A DNA stretch of 64,000 nucleotides from Pseudoxanthomonas sp. J35 (lineage in GTDB: Bacteria > Pseudomonadota > Gammaproteobacteria > Xanthomonadales > Xanthomonadaceae), in the NCBI RefSeq assembly GCF_000513995.1, contig NZ_AZVB01000007.1, positions 62,001 to 126,000 on the forward strand. The letters are read 5' to 3'. The first letter of the stretch is position 1. Each line of letters begins with the position of its first letter. Of the stretch, positions 15,896 through 24,832 are shown piece by piece. A model generated the notes under the pieces. That model was given only the letters and a program-made list of their open reading frames with translations. It searched no databases and had not been told where the DNA came from. The translations under genes were made by a program, and so were the position numbers.

Positions 15896-17080
15896 TCAGC
15901 CCTGCGGCGGCGCCAGCCTCAGCAGCTTGCCGTCGTCCTCGTCGGTGACCAGGTACAGGTTGCCGTCCGGGCCCAGGCGGACGTCGCGGATGCGCTCGCC
16001 GAGGTCGCCGAGCAGGCGTTCCTCGCCGACCACCCGGTCGCCTTCCAGCTGCAGGCGGATCAGGTTGCGCTGGGCCAGCGAGCCCAGGAACAGGCTGTCG
16101 TTCCACGGCTTGCCCGGGCGGCCGGTGTAGAAGGCCATGCCCGACAGGCCCGGCGAGACCTCGAAGACGAAGTGCGGCGGCTCCATGCCGTCCTTCTCCT
16201 TGCCGACCGCCTCGGCGATCGGCTTGCCGGAGTAGTCGATGCCGTGGGTGATGACCGGCCAGCCGTAGTTGCGGCCGGGCTTCGGCAGGTTGATCTCGTC
16301 GCCGCCGCGCGGGCCGTGCTCGCTCTCCCACAGCGTCCCGGTGCGCGGGTCGAAGGCCAGCCCTTGCGAATTGCGGTGGCCGTAGCTCCAGATCTCCGGG
16401 CGGGCGCCGGCCTGGCCGACGAAGGGATTGTCGTCCGGCACGCTGCCGTCGAGGTCCAGGCGGACCAGCTTGCCCTGCAGCTTGTCCAGCTCCTGCGACA
16501 TCATCTTCAAGGTGCGCTCGCCCTGGCTGATGAAGACATGGCCCTTGCCGTCGAAGGCGAAGCGCGAGCCGTAGTGGTTCTCGGTGTTGAGCTTGGGTTC
16601 CTGGCGGTAGATGACGGTCAGGCCTTCGAGGCGGTCGCCGCCCAGGGTGGCATAGGCCGCGGCGGTGCCGGACAGGCCGCCGTCGCCCGGCTCGGCATAG
16701 CTGAGGTAGATGCGGCGGCTGCTGGCGAAGTCAGGCGCGAGGGCGACGTCGAGCAGGCCACCCTGGCCGCGCGCGGAGACCTCCGGCACGCCGGCCAGCG
16801 GCGCGGAGATGCTGCCGTCGGCACCGATGCGGCGCAGGTTGCCGCCGCGTTCGGTGACCAGGAAGCCGCCGTCCGGCAGCGGCGCCACCGCCCACGGATG
16901 CGACAGGCCGCGGGCGATGATGGTGAGGCTGGCCTGGCCCTGTTCGCTGGCCACATTGCGCGCCGGTTCGCTGGCCGGCGCGGGCGCGGAGACGGCCGGC
17001 TCCTGCGGCGGCTGGCAGGCGGCCAGGACGAGGGGCAGGGCAAGGGCTAGGGCGAGGCTGGCGGTGGTCGGCCGGTGCAT
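15896..17080 (-). CDS. PQQ-dependent sugar dehydrogenase-type lipoprotein (YliI/Gdh-B fold)
   Basis: 394 residues with AGGA upstream of ATG 17080 and lipobox VLAAC (Cys22). The beta-propeller carries family landmarks: LSHPWAVAPLPDGGFLVTER, GGLLDVALAPDF, NTENHYGSRFAFDGKGHVFIS, EIWSYGHRNSQGLAFDP, LWESEHGPRGGDEIN and NYGWPVITHGIDYSG. These are typical of COG2133 soluble aldose dehydrogenases, which oxidise sugars with PQQ in the periplasm. No pqq biosynthesis gene is present in the window. The anchored form suggests transfer of electrons to a membrane partner, perhaps a cytochrome c such as those encoded nearby, which is inference. It follows the ABC exporter gene by 30 bp. Confidence 0.92.
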   Translation of the reverse strand: MHRPTTASLALALALPLVLAACQPPQEPAVSAPAPASEPARNVASEQGQASLTIIARGLSHPWAVAPLPDGGFLVTERGGNLRRIGADGSISAPLAGVPEVSARGQGGLLDVALAPDFASSRRIYLSYAEPGDGGLSGTAAAYATLGGDRLEGLTVIYRQEPKLNTENHYGSRFAFDGKGHVFISQGERTLKMMSQELDKLQGKLVRLDLDGSVPDDNPFVGQAGARPEIWSYGHRNSQGLAFDPRTGTLWESEHGPRGGDEINLPKPGRNYGWPVITHGIDYSGKPIAEAVGKEKDGMEPPHFVFEVSPGLSGMAFYTGRPGKPWNDSLFLGSLAQRNLIRLQLEGDRVVGEERLLGDLGERIRDVRLGPDGNLYLVTDEDDGKLLRLAPPQG

Positions 17081-17110
17081 GGCGGCATCCTGTCGTTGGG
17101 CGCGGAAGCC

Positions 17111-18988
17111 TCAACGATAACCGGCCGCCTGCAGCTCGAACAGTTCCGCGTAGCGGCCACCCTGCGCCATCAGCTCGGCATGGGTGCCGGACGCCTCGAC
17201 CTTGCCGCCGGCCAGCACCAGGATCCGGTCGGCCATGCGCACGCTTGAGAAGCGGTGCGAGATCAGCACCGCGGTGCGGTCGTGCGAGAGCTCCTTGAAG
17301 CGCTGGAACACCTCGAATTCGCTGCGCGCGTCCAGCGCCGCGGTCGGTTCGTCGAGGATCATGACCTGGGCGTCGCGCATGTAGGCACGGGCGATGGCGA
17401 TCTTCTGCCACTGCCCGCCGGACAGGTCCACGCCGGTCTTGAAACGGCGCCCGACCAGCTGGTCGTAGCCTTCCGGCAGCGGCTCGATGACCTCGTCGGC
17501 CATGGCCCGGTGGGCGGCGGCGCGGATCCGTCCGATGTCGTCCATCGCCTCGATCCGGCCCACGCCGATGTTCTCGCCGGCGGTGAGGTGGTAGCGGACG
17601 AAGTCCTGGAAGATCACCCCGATGTTGGCGCGCAGGTCATCCAGGTCGTAATCGCGCAGGTCGCGGCCGTCGAGCAGGATCCGGCCCTCGTCCGGGTCGT
17701 ACAGGCGTGCCAGGAGCTTGACCAGGGTGGTCTTGCCGGCGCCGTTCTCGCCGACCAGTGCCAGCACCTCCCCGGCACGCAGCTCGAATTCCAGCCCGCG
17801 CAGCGCCCAGTTCTCCGCGCCGGGATAGCGGAAACCGACGTTCTCGAAGACGAAGCCGCGCGCGATCGGCCGCGGCACCGGCACCGCGTCCGGCCGCGAG
17901 GCGATCTCCGGCTCGATCTCGAAGAACGAGTACAGGTCGTCCAGGTACAGGGCCTGTCCGGCGACCTGGGAGAAGCCGACCAGCAGGCCTTCCAGCAGCT
18001 GGCGCAGGCGGCGGAAGCTGCCGGCCAGGAAGGTCAGGTCGCCGATGCTGAAGTCGCCGCGCACGGTGCGCCAGGCGATGTAGGCATACGCGACGTAGTA
18101 GCCCAGCGTGCCCAGCGCCGCCAGCAACGTGCCCCACAGGGCGCGCTTGCGCGCCAGCGCGCGGTTGGCCAGGTAGAACTTCTGCGCCAGGGTGCGGTAG
18201 CGGTCGATCAGGAAGCGGTGGAGGTTGAAGATCTTCACCTCCTTGGCGGTCTCGACGCTGGCGCCGGTCTGGCGCAGGTACTCGAGCTGGCGCCGCTCCG
18301 GGGTCCACTGGTAGTTCAGCGAATAGCCCAGCGCGTTGAAGTGCGCCTCGCCGACGAAGGCCGGCACCAGCGCCACCGCCAGCAGCAGGATCAGCCACGG
18401 CGCGTAGACCAGCAGGCCGATGGCGAAGGCGATGACGGTGACCGCGTCCTGGACCTGGCCGAACAGCTGGCTCATCAGGTTCATCCGGCTCATGGTCAGG
18501 CGCCGGGCGCGGTCCAGCCGGTCCTGCAGGTCCGGGTCCTCGAAGTCCTCCAGGTCCAGGGTCGCCGCATGCTCCATCAGGCGGATGCTGCTGGCGTTGG
18601 TGAACAGCTCCGAGAGCAGGCCGTCGGCGTAGCTGACCATCCGGCCGAGGAAGTCCGAGCCCACCGCCAGCGCCAGTTCCACGCCCAGCAGCCACAGCAG
18701 GTGGTCGAGGGCGCCGCTGCGCAGGGCGTCGCCGAGGCCGTCGAAGGACAGGCCCAGGCCGACCACCCGGATCGCCTCGTCGATGATCAGCTTGCCGATG
18801 TACAGCGAGACCACCGGCATCAAGGCGCGCAGCAGGCGCAGGCCGAGGCTGGCCAAGGTCAGGCCGGGGCTGGTCTGCCAGATCTGGCGTAGGAACGGCG
18901 GCAGGTTGCGCATCGCGTCGAAGCGCTCGCGCAGGCTCGGGGTGGTGCGCTCGCGGCGCGGCTTGGCGGTGGGGCGGGGCGTGGCCAT
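17111..18988 (-). CDS. ABC exporter, fused permease and ATPase half-transporter
   Basis: 625 residues. About six membrane helices between residues 45 and 330 form the exporter domain. The ATPase domain follows with Walker A GENGAGKTT (about 411-419), the signature LSGGQWQKIAIARA (about 520) and Walker B VMILDEPTAALDA. The fused architecture indicates a homodimeric or heterodimeric exporter. A repeat-rich N-terminus (RPTAKPRRERTTPSLRERFD) is cytoplasmic. The sequence resembles multidrug/lipid-type half-transporters of unknown cargo. The gene ends 30 bp before the sugar dehydrogenase start, so the two may be cotranscribed. Confidence 0.93.
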   Translation of the reverse strand: MATPRPTAKPRRERTTPSLRERFDAMRNLPPFLRQIWQTSPGLTLASLGLRLLRALMPVVSLYIGKLIIDEAIRVVGLGLSFDGLGDALRSGALDHLLWLLGVELALAVGSDFLGRMVSYADGLLSELFTNASSIRLMEHAATLDLEDFEDPDLQDRLDRARRLTMSRMNLMSQLFGQVQDAVTVIAFAIGLLVYAPWLILLLAVALVPAFVGEAHFNALGYSLNYQWTPERRQLEYLRQTGASVETAKEVKIFNLHRFLIDRYRTLAQKFYLANRALARKRALWGTLLAALGTLGYYVAYAYIAWRTVRGDFSIGDLTFLAGSFRRLRQLLEGLLVGFSQVAGQALYLDDLYSFFEIEPEIASRPDAVPVPRPIARGFVFENVGFRYPGAENWALRGLEFELRAGEVLALVGENGAGKTTLVKLLARLYDPDEGRILLDGRDLRDYDLDDLRANIGVIFQDFVRYHLTAGENIGVGRIEAMDDIGRIRAAAHRAMADEVIEPLPEGYDQLVGRRFKTGVDLSGGQWQKIAIARAYMRDAQVMILDEPTAALDARSEFEVFQRFKELSHDRTAVLISHRFSSVRMADRILVLAGGKVEASGTHAELMAQGGRYAELFELQAAGYR

Positions 18989-19030
18989 GCCGCATTGTGC
19001 CCCGGCGCGGGGCCGCGGTTCCGTGATCGC

Positions 19031-19063
19031 GGAAAAAGCGGAGGCCCGCTTGCGCGGGCCTCC
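19031..19063 (-). terminator. Intrinsic terminator after the cytochrome c pair
   Basis: Perfect 10-bp stem GGAGGCCCGC / GCGGGCCTCC (19040-19049 with 19054-19063). The AAAAA at 19033-19037 becomes a U-tract on the minus strand. It lies 28 bp beyond the last cytochrome stop and before the ABC exporter gene, separating the two units. Confidence 0.85.
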
Positions 19064-19090
19064 GGGTGTCGCTTGCGGGCGGGCAGGCCC

Positions 19091-19531
19091 TTACTGGGCG
19101 CCGGCCAGGTCGCGCAGCTGCGAGGGGCGCGAACCGAAGTACGCGGCCAGGTCGGCGATGTCCTGGTCGCCCAGCCCGGCGGCCTGCGGGGTCATCAGCA
19201 CGTGCTGGCGGTCGCCGGCGCGGTACTGCTGCAGCGCATGGGCGAGGTAGTCGGCGTACTGGCCACCCAGTTTCGGGTAGCTGGCGTCGATCGGGGCATT
19301 GCCCTCGGCGCCATGGCAGTCCACGCAGCTCTGGCCGGTGGCCTTGCCCTTGGCCTTGGCCAGCTTCTCGCCGACCGCGATGCGGCCCTCGGGCAGGCCG
19401 GCCGAAGAGGCGGCCTGGGCCTGGCTTTCGCCTTCGGTGGAATGGGAACCCTGCTGCCCGGAGCAGGCCGCCAGCACCAGGGCGGCGGTCAGGGCGATGG
19501 CTAGACGCGAAGCGGTCACGGCGTTCGGCAT
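19091..19531 (-). CDS. Class I c-type cytochrome, lipoprotein
   Basis: 146 residues. The signal ends with lipobox VLAAC (Cys23), followed by a Ser/Gln/Ala linker. Haem attachment is CVDCH (Cys69, Cys72, His73), and a Met in HVLMTPQAAGL is the likely sixth ligand. It resembles c553/c5-type electron carriers. Membrane anchoring suggests docking to a terminal oxidase or a dehydrogenase. It lies 15 bp after the other cytochrome gene on the same strand, and a strong terminator follows. Confidence 0.92.
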   Translation of the reverse strand: MPNAVTASRLAIALTAALVLAACSGQQGSHSTEGESQAQAASSAGLPEGRIAVGEKLAKAKGKATGQSCVDCHGAEGNAPIDASYPKLGGQYADYLAHALQQYRAGDRQHVLMTPQAAGLGDQDIADLAAYFGSRPSQLRDLAGAQ

Positions 19532-19546
19532 GGGTGGCGGCTGCTC

Positions 19547-19930
19547 TTACTTGAGGGTGGACAGGTAGGCGGCGATGTCGGCGATGTCCTGGTCCGAGAA
19601 GCTCTCGGCCTGGGCGCGCATCGTCGGGTGCTTGCGCTTGCCCTCCCGGTAATCGTGCAGGGCCTGGGCCAGGTATTCGGCCGACTGGCCGCCGATCTTC
19701 GGCACCTTGTAGCTCGGATACGCGTTCTTGTAACCGGTGATGCCGTGGCAGCCCTGGCAGGTGTAGGCCAGCTGGCGGCCGGCCTCGGCGTTGCCGGTCA
19801 CGGCAGCGGCCGGGGCAGCCTCGGTGGCGGCCGGCGCCTCGGCAGGCTGGGCAGCCTCCTGGGCGATGGCGGTGAGGGACAGCGAGGTGACCAGGGCAAG
19901 GCAGGCGGCTAGCGGCAGCGGGCGCATCAT
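19547..19930 (-). CDS. Exported class I c-type cytochrome
   Basis: 127 residues. The signal peptide (LPLAACLALVTSLSLTAIAQ) probably has a signal peptidase I site after AIA. An Ala/Pro/Glu-rich linker leads to CQGCH (Cys58, Cys61, His62), and the axial Met is likely in KHPTMRAQAESF. The fold matches the downstream cytochrome (IGGQSAEYLAQAL against LGGQYADYLAHAL), so the pair arose by duplication. Two ATG codons start the frame. A TATACT -10 lies about 70 bp upstream. The soluble and lipidated copies may form a relay, which is inference. Confidence 0.92.
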   Translation of the reverse strand: MMRPLPLAACLALVTSLSLTAIAQEAAQPAEAPAATEAAPAAAVTGNAEAGRQLAYTCQGCHGITGYKNAYPSYKVPKIGGQSAEYLAQALHDYREGKRKHPTMRAQAESFSDQDIADIAAYLSTLK

Positions 19931-19998
19931 TCGGTGGTCCGGGGTCGGTCGCGGAAAGTGGACGGCCGGCTGAATGCGGCCGGCCGCGAGGTCGCCGC

Positions 19999-20004
19999 AG
20001 TATA
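19999..20004 (-). promoter_or_regulatory. Candidate -10 of the cytochrome c operon
   Basis: TATACT on the minus strand, matching five of six consensus positions, with a leader of about 60 nt. The -35 region is weak (TTCCGG at 17 bp). The region 19931-20186 between divergent operons holds this and a GC-rich inverted repeat, and otherwise nothing recognised. Confidence 0.45.
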
Positions 20005-20186
20005 GCCACGCGCTAGCGCAACCGGAAACTTCTGTCCATGAGCACGATCAATGCCGGGGTCCGGCGGTCCGCCGGGAGACACCATGACCTTCGGCGCATG
20101 GCGCCCAGCCGTCCGGGTGATCTACTTGCATACAACACCTGATCACGTGCCCACCCGGGCCCCCTGACCCCTCATTGGATACCGTC

Positions 20187-21329
20187 ATGGCCAGTCGCCA
20201 CTCCGCGTTCCTGCGCAACGGACTGCGCACCGCCGCCCTCGCACTCGTCATCGCCACCACCCTGGCCGCCTGCAAGGGCGGGGCCGGCCCGGCCGAGGCC
20301 CAGGCCCAGACGAAGCAGCCGGAGGTGGAGGCCATCCCGGTGGAGGTGGTCGAGGCCGCGCGGCGGCCGATCGCCGCCAGCTACACCGGCACCGCGGCGC
20401 TGGAGCCGCTGGCCGAGTCGCAGGTGGTCGCCAAGACCTCCGGCGTGGCCCTGGCGGTGCTGGTCGAGGAAGGGCAGCACGTCAAGGCCGGGCAGCCGCT
20501 GCTGCGCCTGGACCCGGACCGCGCGCGCCTGAGCGTGGCCCAGGCCGAGGCGCAGATGCGCAAGCTGGAGAACAACTACAGGCGCGCCCAGCAGCTGGTC
20601 TCCCAGCAGCTGATCAGCGCCGGCGAGGTCGACCAGATGCGCTACGACCTGGAGAACGCCCGCGCCACCTACAACATGACCCGGCTGGAGCTGTCGTACA
20701 CCACGGTGGAAGCGCCGATCTCCGGCGTGGTCGCGTCGCGTTCGATCAAGCCGGGCAACTTCGTGCAGATCAACACCCCGATCCTGCGCATCGTCGACGA
20801 CTCGCGCCTGGAGGCCACGCTCAACGTGCCCGAGCGCGAGCTGGCGACGATGAAGGCCGGCCTGCCGGTGCTGATGCAGGTCGACGCGCTGCCGGGCCGC
20901 GCCTTCGAGGGCGTGGTCGACCGCGTCGCGCCGGTGGTGGACGCCGGCAGCGGGACCTTCCGCGTGATCGCCGCCTTCGACGGCGGCGGCGCGCTGCAGC
21001 CGGGCATGTTCGGCCGCATCCGCATCGATTACGACCAGCGCCCCGACGCGCTGGTGGTGCCGCGCGTGGCCCTGCTGGACGACGGCGACCCGGCGATGTT
21101 CGTGGTCCGCGACGGCAAGGCCTCGCGCGTGCCGGTCAAGGTCGGCTATGTCGACGGCGAGTGGATCGAGGTCCGCGAAGGCATCAAGCCGGGCGAGCAG
21201 GTCGTCACCGCCGGCAAGGTCGCGCTGCGCGAGGGCAGCGCGGTGCAGGTGATCGCCGCCGCCAACGGCAAGCAGGCCGACAAGGCCGTTGCCGGTACCG
21301 GCGCCGCAGCCACGGGTGCCGGCCAGTGA
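20187..21329 (+). CDS. RND efflux periplasmic adaptor (membrane fusion) lipoprotein
   Basis: 380 residues from ATG 20187. Signal with lipobox TLAAC (Cys near 26). The fold order is standard: a first beta-barrel strand region, lipoyl half-motif QVVAKTSGVALAVLVEEGQHVKAGQPLLRLDPDRARL (in two parts), a helical hairpin around MRKLENNYRRAQQLV, a second lipoyl half TTVEAPISGVVASRSIKPGNFV, then the barrel and membrane-proximal domains. Adaptors join the inner-membrane pump to an outer-membrane channel; no TolC-like gene is present here, so the channel must come from elsewhere. The TGA overlaps the GTG start of the next gene by 4 bp. Confidence 0.95.
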   Translation: MASRHSAFLRNGLRTAALALVIATTLAACKGGAGPAEAQAQTKQPEVEAIPVEVVEAARRPIAASYTGTAALEPLAESQVVAKTSGVALAVLVEEGQHVKAGQPLLRLDPDRARLSVAQAEAQMRKLENNYRRAQQLVSQQLISAGEVDQMRYDLENARATYNMTRLELSYTTVEAPISGVVASRSIKPGNFVQINTPILRIVDDSRLEATLNVPERELATMKAGLPVLMQVDALPGRAFEGVVDRVAPVVDAGSGTFRVIAAFDGGGALQPGMFGRIRIDYDQRPDALVVPRVALLDDGDPAMFVVRDGKASRVPVKVGYVDGEWIEVREGIKPGEQVVTAGKVALREGSAVQVIAAANGKQADKAVAGTGAAATGAGQ

Positions 21330-24300
21330 GCGCCCCCGTGCACGGACCGCACGAAACCGGTGCAGGCCGGCTGGGCGGCGGGCTGGTGGAGTTCTCCACC
21401 CGCCGCCGCGTGACCATCGCCATGATCACCGTGACCATGGTGCTGTTCGGTCTGATCTCGCTGGGCAGCCTCAAGGTCAACCTGCTGCCGGACCTGAGCT
21501 ATCCGACCCTGACCGTGCGCACCGAGTACACGGGCGCCGCGCCGTCGGAGATCGAGACCCTGATCACCGAGCCGGTGGAGGAAGCCGTCGGCGTGGTGAA
21601 GAACCTGCGCAAGCTCAAGTCGGTGTCGCGCACCGGCCAGAGCGACGTGGTGCTGGAGTTCGCCTGGGGCACGGACATGGACCAGGCCAGCCTGGAGGTC
21701 CGCGACAAGATGGAAGTGCTGTCGCTGCCGCTGGAGGCCAAGGCCCCGGTGCTGCTGCGCTTCAATCCGTCGACCGAGCCGATCCTGCGCCTGGCCCTGT
21801 CGGCCAAGGGCGACACCGCCATCGAGGCCGACAGCGTGCGCGTGCTGACCGAGCTGCGCCGCTATGCCGACGAGGACCTGAAGAAGCGCCTCGAGCCGGT
21901 GGCCGGCGTGGCGGCGGTCAAGGTCGGCGGCGGCCTGGAGGACGAAATCCAGGTCGACATCGACCAGCAGAAGCTGGCCCAGCTGAACCTGCCGATCGAC
22001 ACCGTCATCCAGCGCCTGCAGCAGGAGAACATCAACATCTCCGGCGGCCGCCTGGAGGAAGGCTCGCAGCGCTACCTGGTGCGCACGGTCAACCAGTTCG
22101 CCACCGTGGAGGAAATCCGCGAGATGCTGGTGACCACGCAGAGCGGCGGCGACAACGCCGCGGCCGCGGCGGCCCAGCAGATGGCGGCGATCGCCGCCGC
22201 CTCGGGCAACGCCAGCGTGCTGGCCGCGGCCCAGTCGGTGCAGAGCGCGTCCTCGTCCAGCAGCAGCGCCATCGCCGGCGGCATGCCGGTGCGCCTGAAG
22301 GACGTGGCCGTGGTGCGCCAGGGCTACAAGGAGCGCGAGGCGATCATCCGCCTGGCCGGCAAGGAAGCGGTCGAGCTGGCGATCTACAAGGAAGGCGACG
22401 CCAATACCGTCGCCACCGCCAAGGCGCTGAAGGCGCGGCTGGAGCAGCTGAAGCGGCAGGTGCCGCCGGACGTCGAGCTGACCATCATCGACGACCAGTC
22501 GCTGTTCATCGAGCACGCCATCGCCGACGTCAAGAAGGACGCGGTGATCGGCGGCATCCTGGCGATCCTGATCATCTTCCTGTTCCTGCGCGACGGCTGG
22601 AGCACCTTCGTCATCAGCCTGTCGCTGCCGGTGTCGATCATCACCACGTTCTTCTTCATGGACCAGCTGGACCTGAGCCTGAACGTGATGTCGCTGGGCG
22701 GCCTGGCGCTGGCCACCGGCCTGGTGGTGGACGACTCGATCGTGGTGCTGGAGAGCATCGCCAAGGCGCGCGAGCGCGGCCTGGGCATCCTGCAGGCGGC
22801 GATCGCCGGCACCCGCGAGGTGAGCATGGCGGTCGTGGCCTCGACCCTGACCACTATCGCCGTGTTCCTGCCGCTGGTGTTCGTGCAGGGCATCGCCGGG
22901 CAGCTGTTCCGCGACCAGGCGCTGACCGTGGCCATCGCCATCGGCATCTCGCTGGTCGTGGCCATGACCCTGATTCCGATGCTGAGCTCGCTGAAGGGCC
23001 GGCCGCCGCTGGCCTTCCCGGAGGAAGCACCGCATCCGCAGTGGCGTCCGCGGTCGCGCTGGCAGAAGCCGGTGGCGGCGACCGGCCGCGGCATCGGCGT
23101 GCTGATGCGCGGGCTGTTCTTCGGCGCCGCCTGGCTGGTGGTGCGGCTGTGGCGCGGTCTGGTCCGCGTGGTCGGCCCGGTGATGCGCAAGGCCAGCGAC
23201 CTGGCGATGGCGCCGTACCACCGCGCCGAGGCCGGCTACCTGCGCCTGCTGCCGGGCGCGCTGGCACGGCCGAAGCTGGTGCTGGCGCTGGCCGCCGGCG
23301 CGTTCGCCGCGACCCTGCTGGCGGTGCCGTACCTGGGCGCCGACCTGATCCCGCAGCTGGCCCAGGACCGCTTCGAGATGACCGTGAAGCTGCCGCCGGG
23401 CACGCCGCTGGCGCAGACCGACGCGCTGGTGCGCGAGCTGCAGCGCAAGCACGCCGATGCCGAGGGCGTCCAGGCGCTGTACGGCGTCAGCGGCAGCGGC
23501 ACGCGGCTGGACGCCAACCCGACCGAAAGCGGCGAGAACATCGGCAAGCTGACCGTGGTCATGGCCAACGGCGGCAGCGCCCGCGTCGAGCAGGCCACCA
23601 CCGAGGCGCTGCGCGCCTCGATGGCCAACCAGCCGGGCGCGCAGGTCGACTTCAGGCGCCCGCAGCTGCTGAGCTCGTCCACGCCGCTGGAAGTGGAACT
23701 GCGCGGCCAGGAACTGGCCTCGATCGAGCAGGCCGGGCAGAAGCTGGCGGCGATGCTGCGCGCCAACCCGCACTACGCCGACGTCAAGTCGACGGTGGAG
23801 CAGGGCTTCCCCGAGATCCAGATCCGCTTCGACCAGGAGCGCGCCGGCGCGCTGGGCCTGACCACGCGGCAGATCGCCGACGTGGTGGTGAAGAAGGTGC
23901 GCGGCGAAGTCGCCACGCGCTACAGCTTCCGCGACCGCAAGATCGACGTGCTGGTGCGCGCCCAGGAGGACGACCGCGCCTCGGTGGAGAGCATCCGCCG
24001 GCTGATCGTGAACCCCGGCAGCAGCCGTCCGGTGACCCTGTCGGCGGTGGCCGACGTGGTCGCCACCACCGGCCCGTCGGAGATCCATCGCGCCGACCAG
24101 GTGCGCGTGGCCATCGTCTCGGCCAACCTGCGCGGGATCGACCTGGGCACGGCGGTGGAGGAAGTGCGGGCGATGGTCGCCGGGAACCCGATCGGCGCCG
24201 GCGTCGGCATGCACATCGGCGGCCAGGGCGAGGAGCTGGCCGAGTCGGTGCGCTCGCTGCTGTTCGCGTTCGGCCTGGCGGTGTTCCTGGTGTACCTGGT

Positions 24301-24832
24301 GATGGCCTCGCAGTTCGAGTCGCTGCTGCACCCGTTCGTGATCCTGTTCACCATCCCGCTCGCCCTGGTCGGCGCGATCGGCGCGCTGTTCCTGACCGGC
24401 TCGGCGATCTCGGTGGTGGTGTTCATCGGCCTGATCCTGCTGGTCGGCCTGGTGACCAAGAACGCGATCATCCTGGTCGACAAGGTCAACCAGCTGCGCG
24501 AGGCTGGCGTGGCCAAGCACGAGGCCCTGGTCGAGGGCGCCCGTTCGCGCCTGCGCCCGATCGCGATGACCACGCTGTGCACGGTGTTCGGCTTCCTACC
24601 GCTGGCGCTGGCCCCGCTGTTCGGCAGCCCGGGCGCGGAAGTGCGCTCGCCGATGGCGGTCACCGTGATCGGCGGCCTGATCGTCTCGACCCTGCTGACC
24701 CTGGTGGTGATCCCGGTCGTCTACGACCTGCTGGACCGCCGCGCCGACGAGTACTACCGCGAGCGCGGCCGTCGTGCCCGCGAGGTGGCCGACGCGGCCG
24801 CCAGCGCCGAAGGCGAGGGCCAGCCCGCATGA
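21326..24832 (+). CDS. RND efflux permease 1 (DD/K type, with long inserts)
   Basis: 1168 residues from GTG 21326, chosen because it forms a GTGA overlap with the adaptor stop and matches the FSTRRRVTIAMI start of the family. Twelve membrane helices and two large periplasmic loops are present. The proton relay is complete: Asp469-Asp470 in GLVVDDSIVVLES and Lys1045 in VTKNAIILV. Compared with AcrB-size pumps (about 1040) it has two inserts. One is an Ala/Ser-rich segment at about 275-320; the other is a charged, partly hydrophobic stretch at about 560-640 between the halves. Substrate class is unknown. It is followed by a second permease with an ATGA overlap. Confidence 0.95.
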   Translation: MSAPVHGPHETGAGRLGGGLVEFSTRRRVTIAMITVTMVLFGLISLGSLKVNLLPDLSYPTLTVRTEYTGAAPSEIETLITEPVEEAVGVVKNLRKLKSVSRTGQSDVVLEFAWGTDMDQASLEVRDKMEVLSLPLEAKAPVLLRFNPSTEPILRLALSAKGDTAIEADSVRVLTELRRYADEDLKKRLEPVAGVAAVKVGGGLEDEIQVDIDQQKLAQLNLPIDTVIQRLQQENINISGGRLEEGSQRYLVRTVNQFATVEEIREMLVTTQSGGDNAAAAAAQQMAAIAAASGNASVLAAAQSVQSASSSSSSAIAGGMPVRLKDVAVVRQGYKEREAIIRLAGKEAVELAIYKEGDANTVATAKALKARLEQLKRQVPPDVELTIIDDQSLFIEHAIADVKKDAVIGGILAILIIFLFLRDGWSTFVISLSLPVSIITTFFFMDQLDLSLNVMSLGGLALATGLVVDDSIVVLESIAKARERGLGILQAAIAGTREVSMAVVASTLTTIAVFLPLVFVQGIAGQLFRDQALTVAIAIGISLVVAMTLIPMLSSLKGRPPLAFPEEAPHPQWRPRSRWQKPVAATGRGIGVLMRGLFFGAAWLVVRLWRGLVRVVGPVMRKASDLAMAPYHRAEAGYLRLLPGALARPKLVLALAAGAFAATLLAVPYLGADLIPQLAQDRFEMTVKLPPGTPLAQTDALVRELQRKHADAEGVQALYGVSGSGTRLDANPTESGENIGKLTVVMANGGSARVEQATTEALRASMANQPGAQVDFRRPQLLSSSTPLEVELRGQELASIEQAGQKLAAMLRANPHYADVKSTVEQGFPEIQIRFDQERAGALGLTTRQIADVVVKKVRGEVATRYSFRDRKIDVLVRAQEDDRASVESIRRLIVNPGSSRPVTLSAVADVVATTGPSEIHRADQVRVAIVSANLRGIDLGTAVEEVRAMVAGNPIGAGVGMHIGGQGEELAESVRSLLFAFGLAVFLVYLVMASQFESLLHPFVILFTIPLALVGAIGALFLTGSAISVVVFIGLILLVGLVTKNAIILVDKVNQLREAGVAKHEALVEGARSRLRPIAMTTLCTVFGFLPLALAPLFGSPGAEVRSPMAVTVIGGLIVSTLLTLVVIPVVYDLLDRRADEYYRERGRRAREVADAAASAEGEGQPA

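Noticed and set aside
21146-24520. Long minus-strand open frame opposite the first RND permease
   Set aside because: A codon-shadow frame rich in His, Gln and Arg. The plus-strand RND gene is unambiguous.
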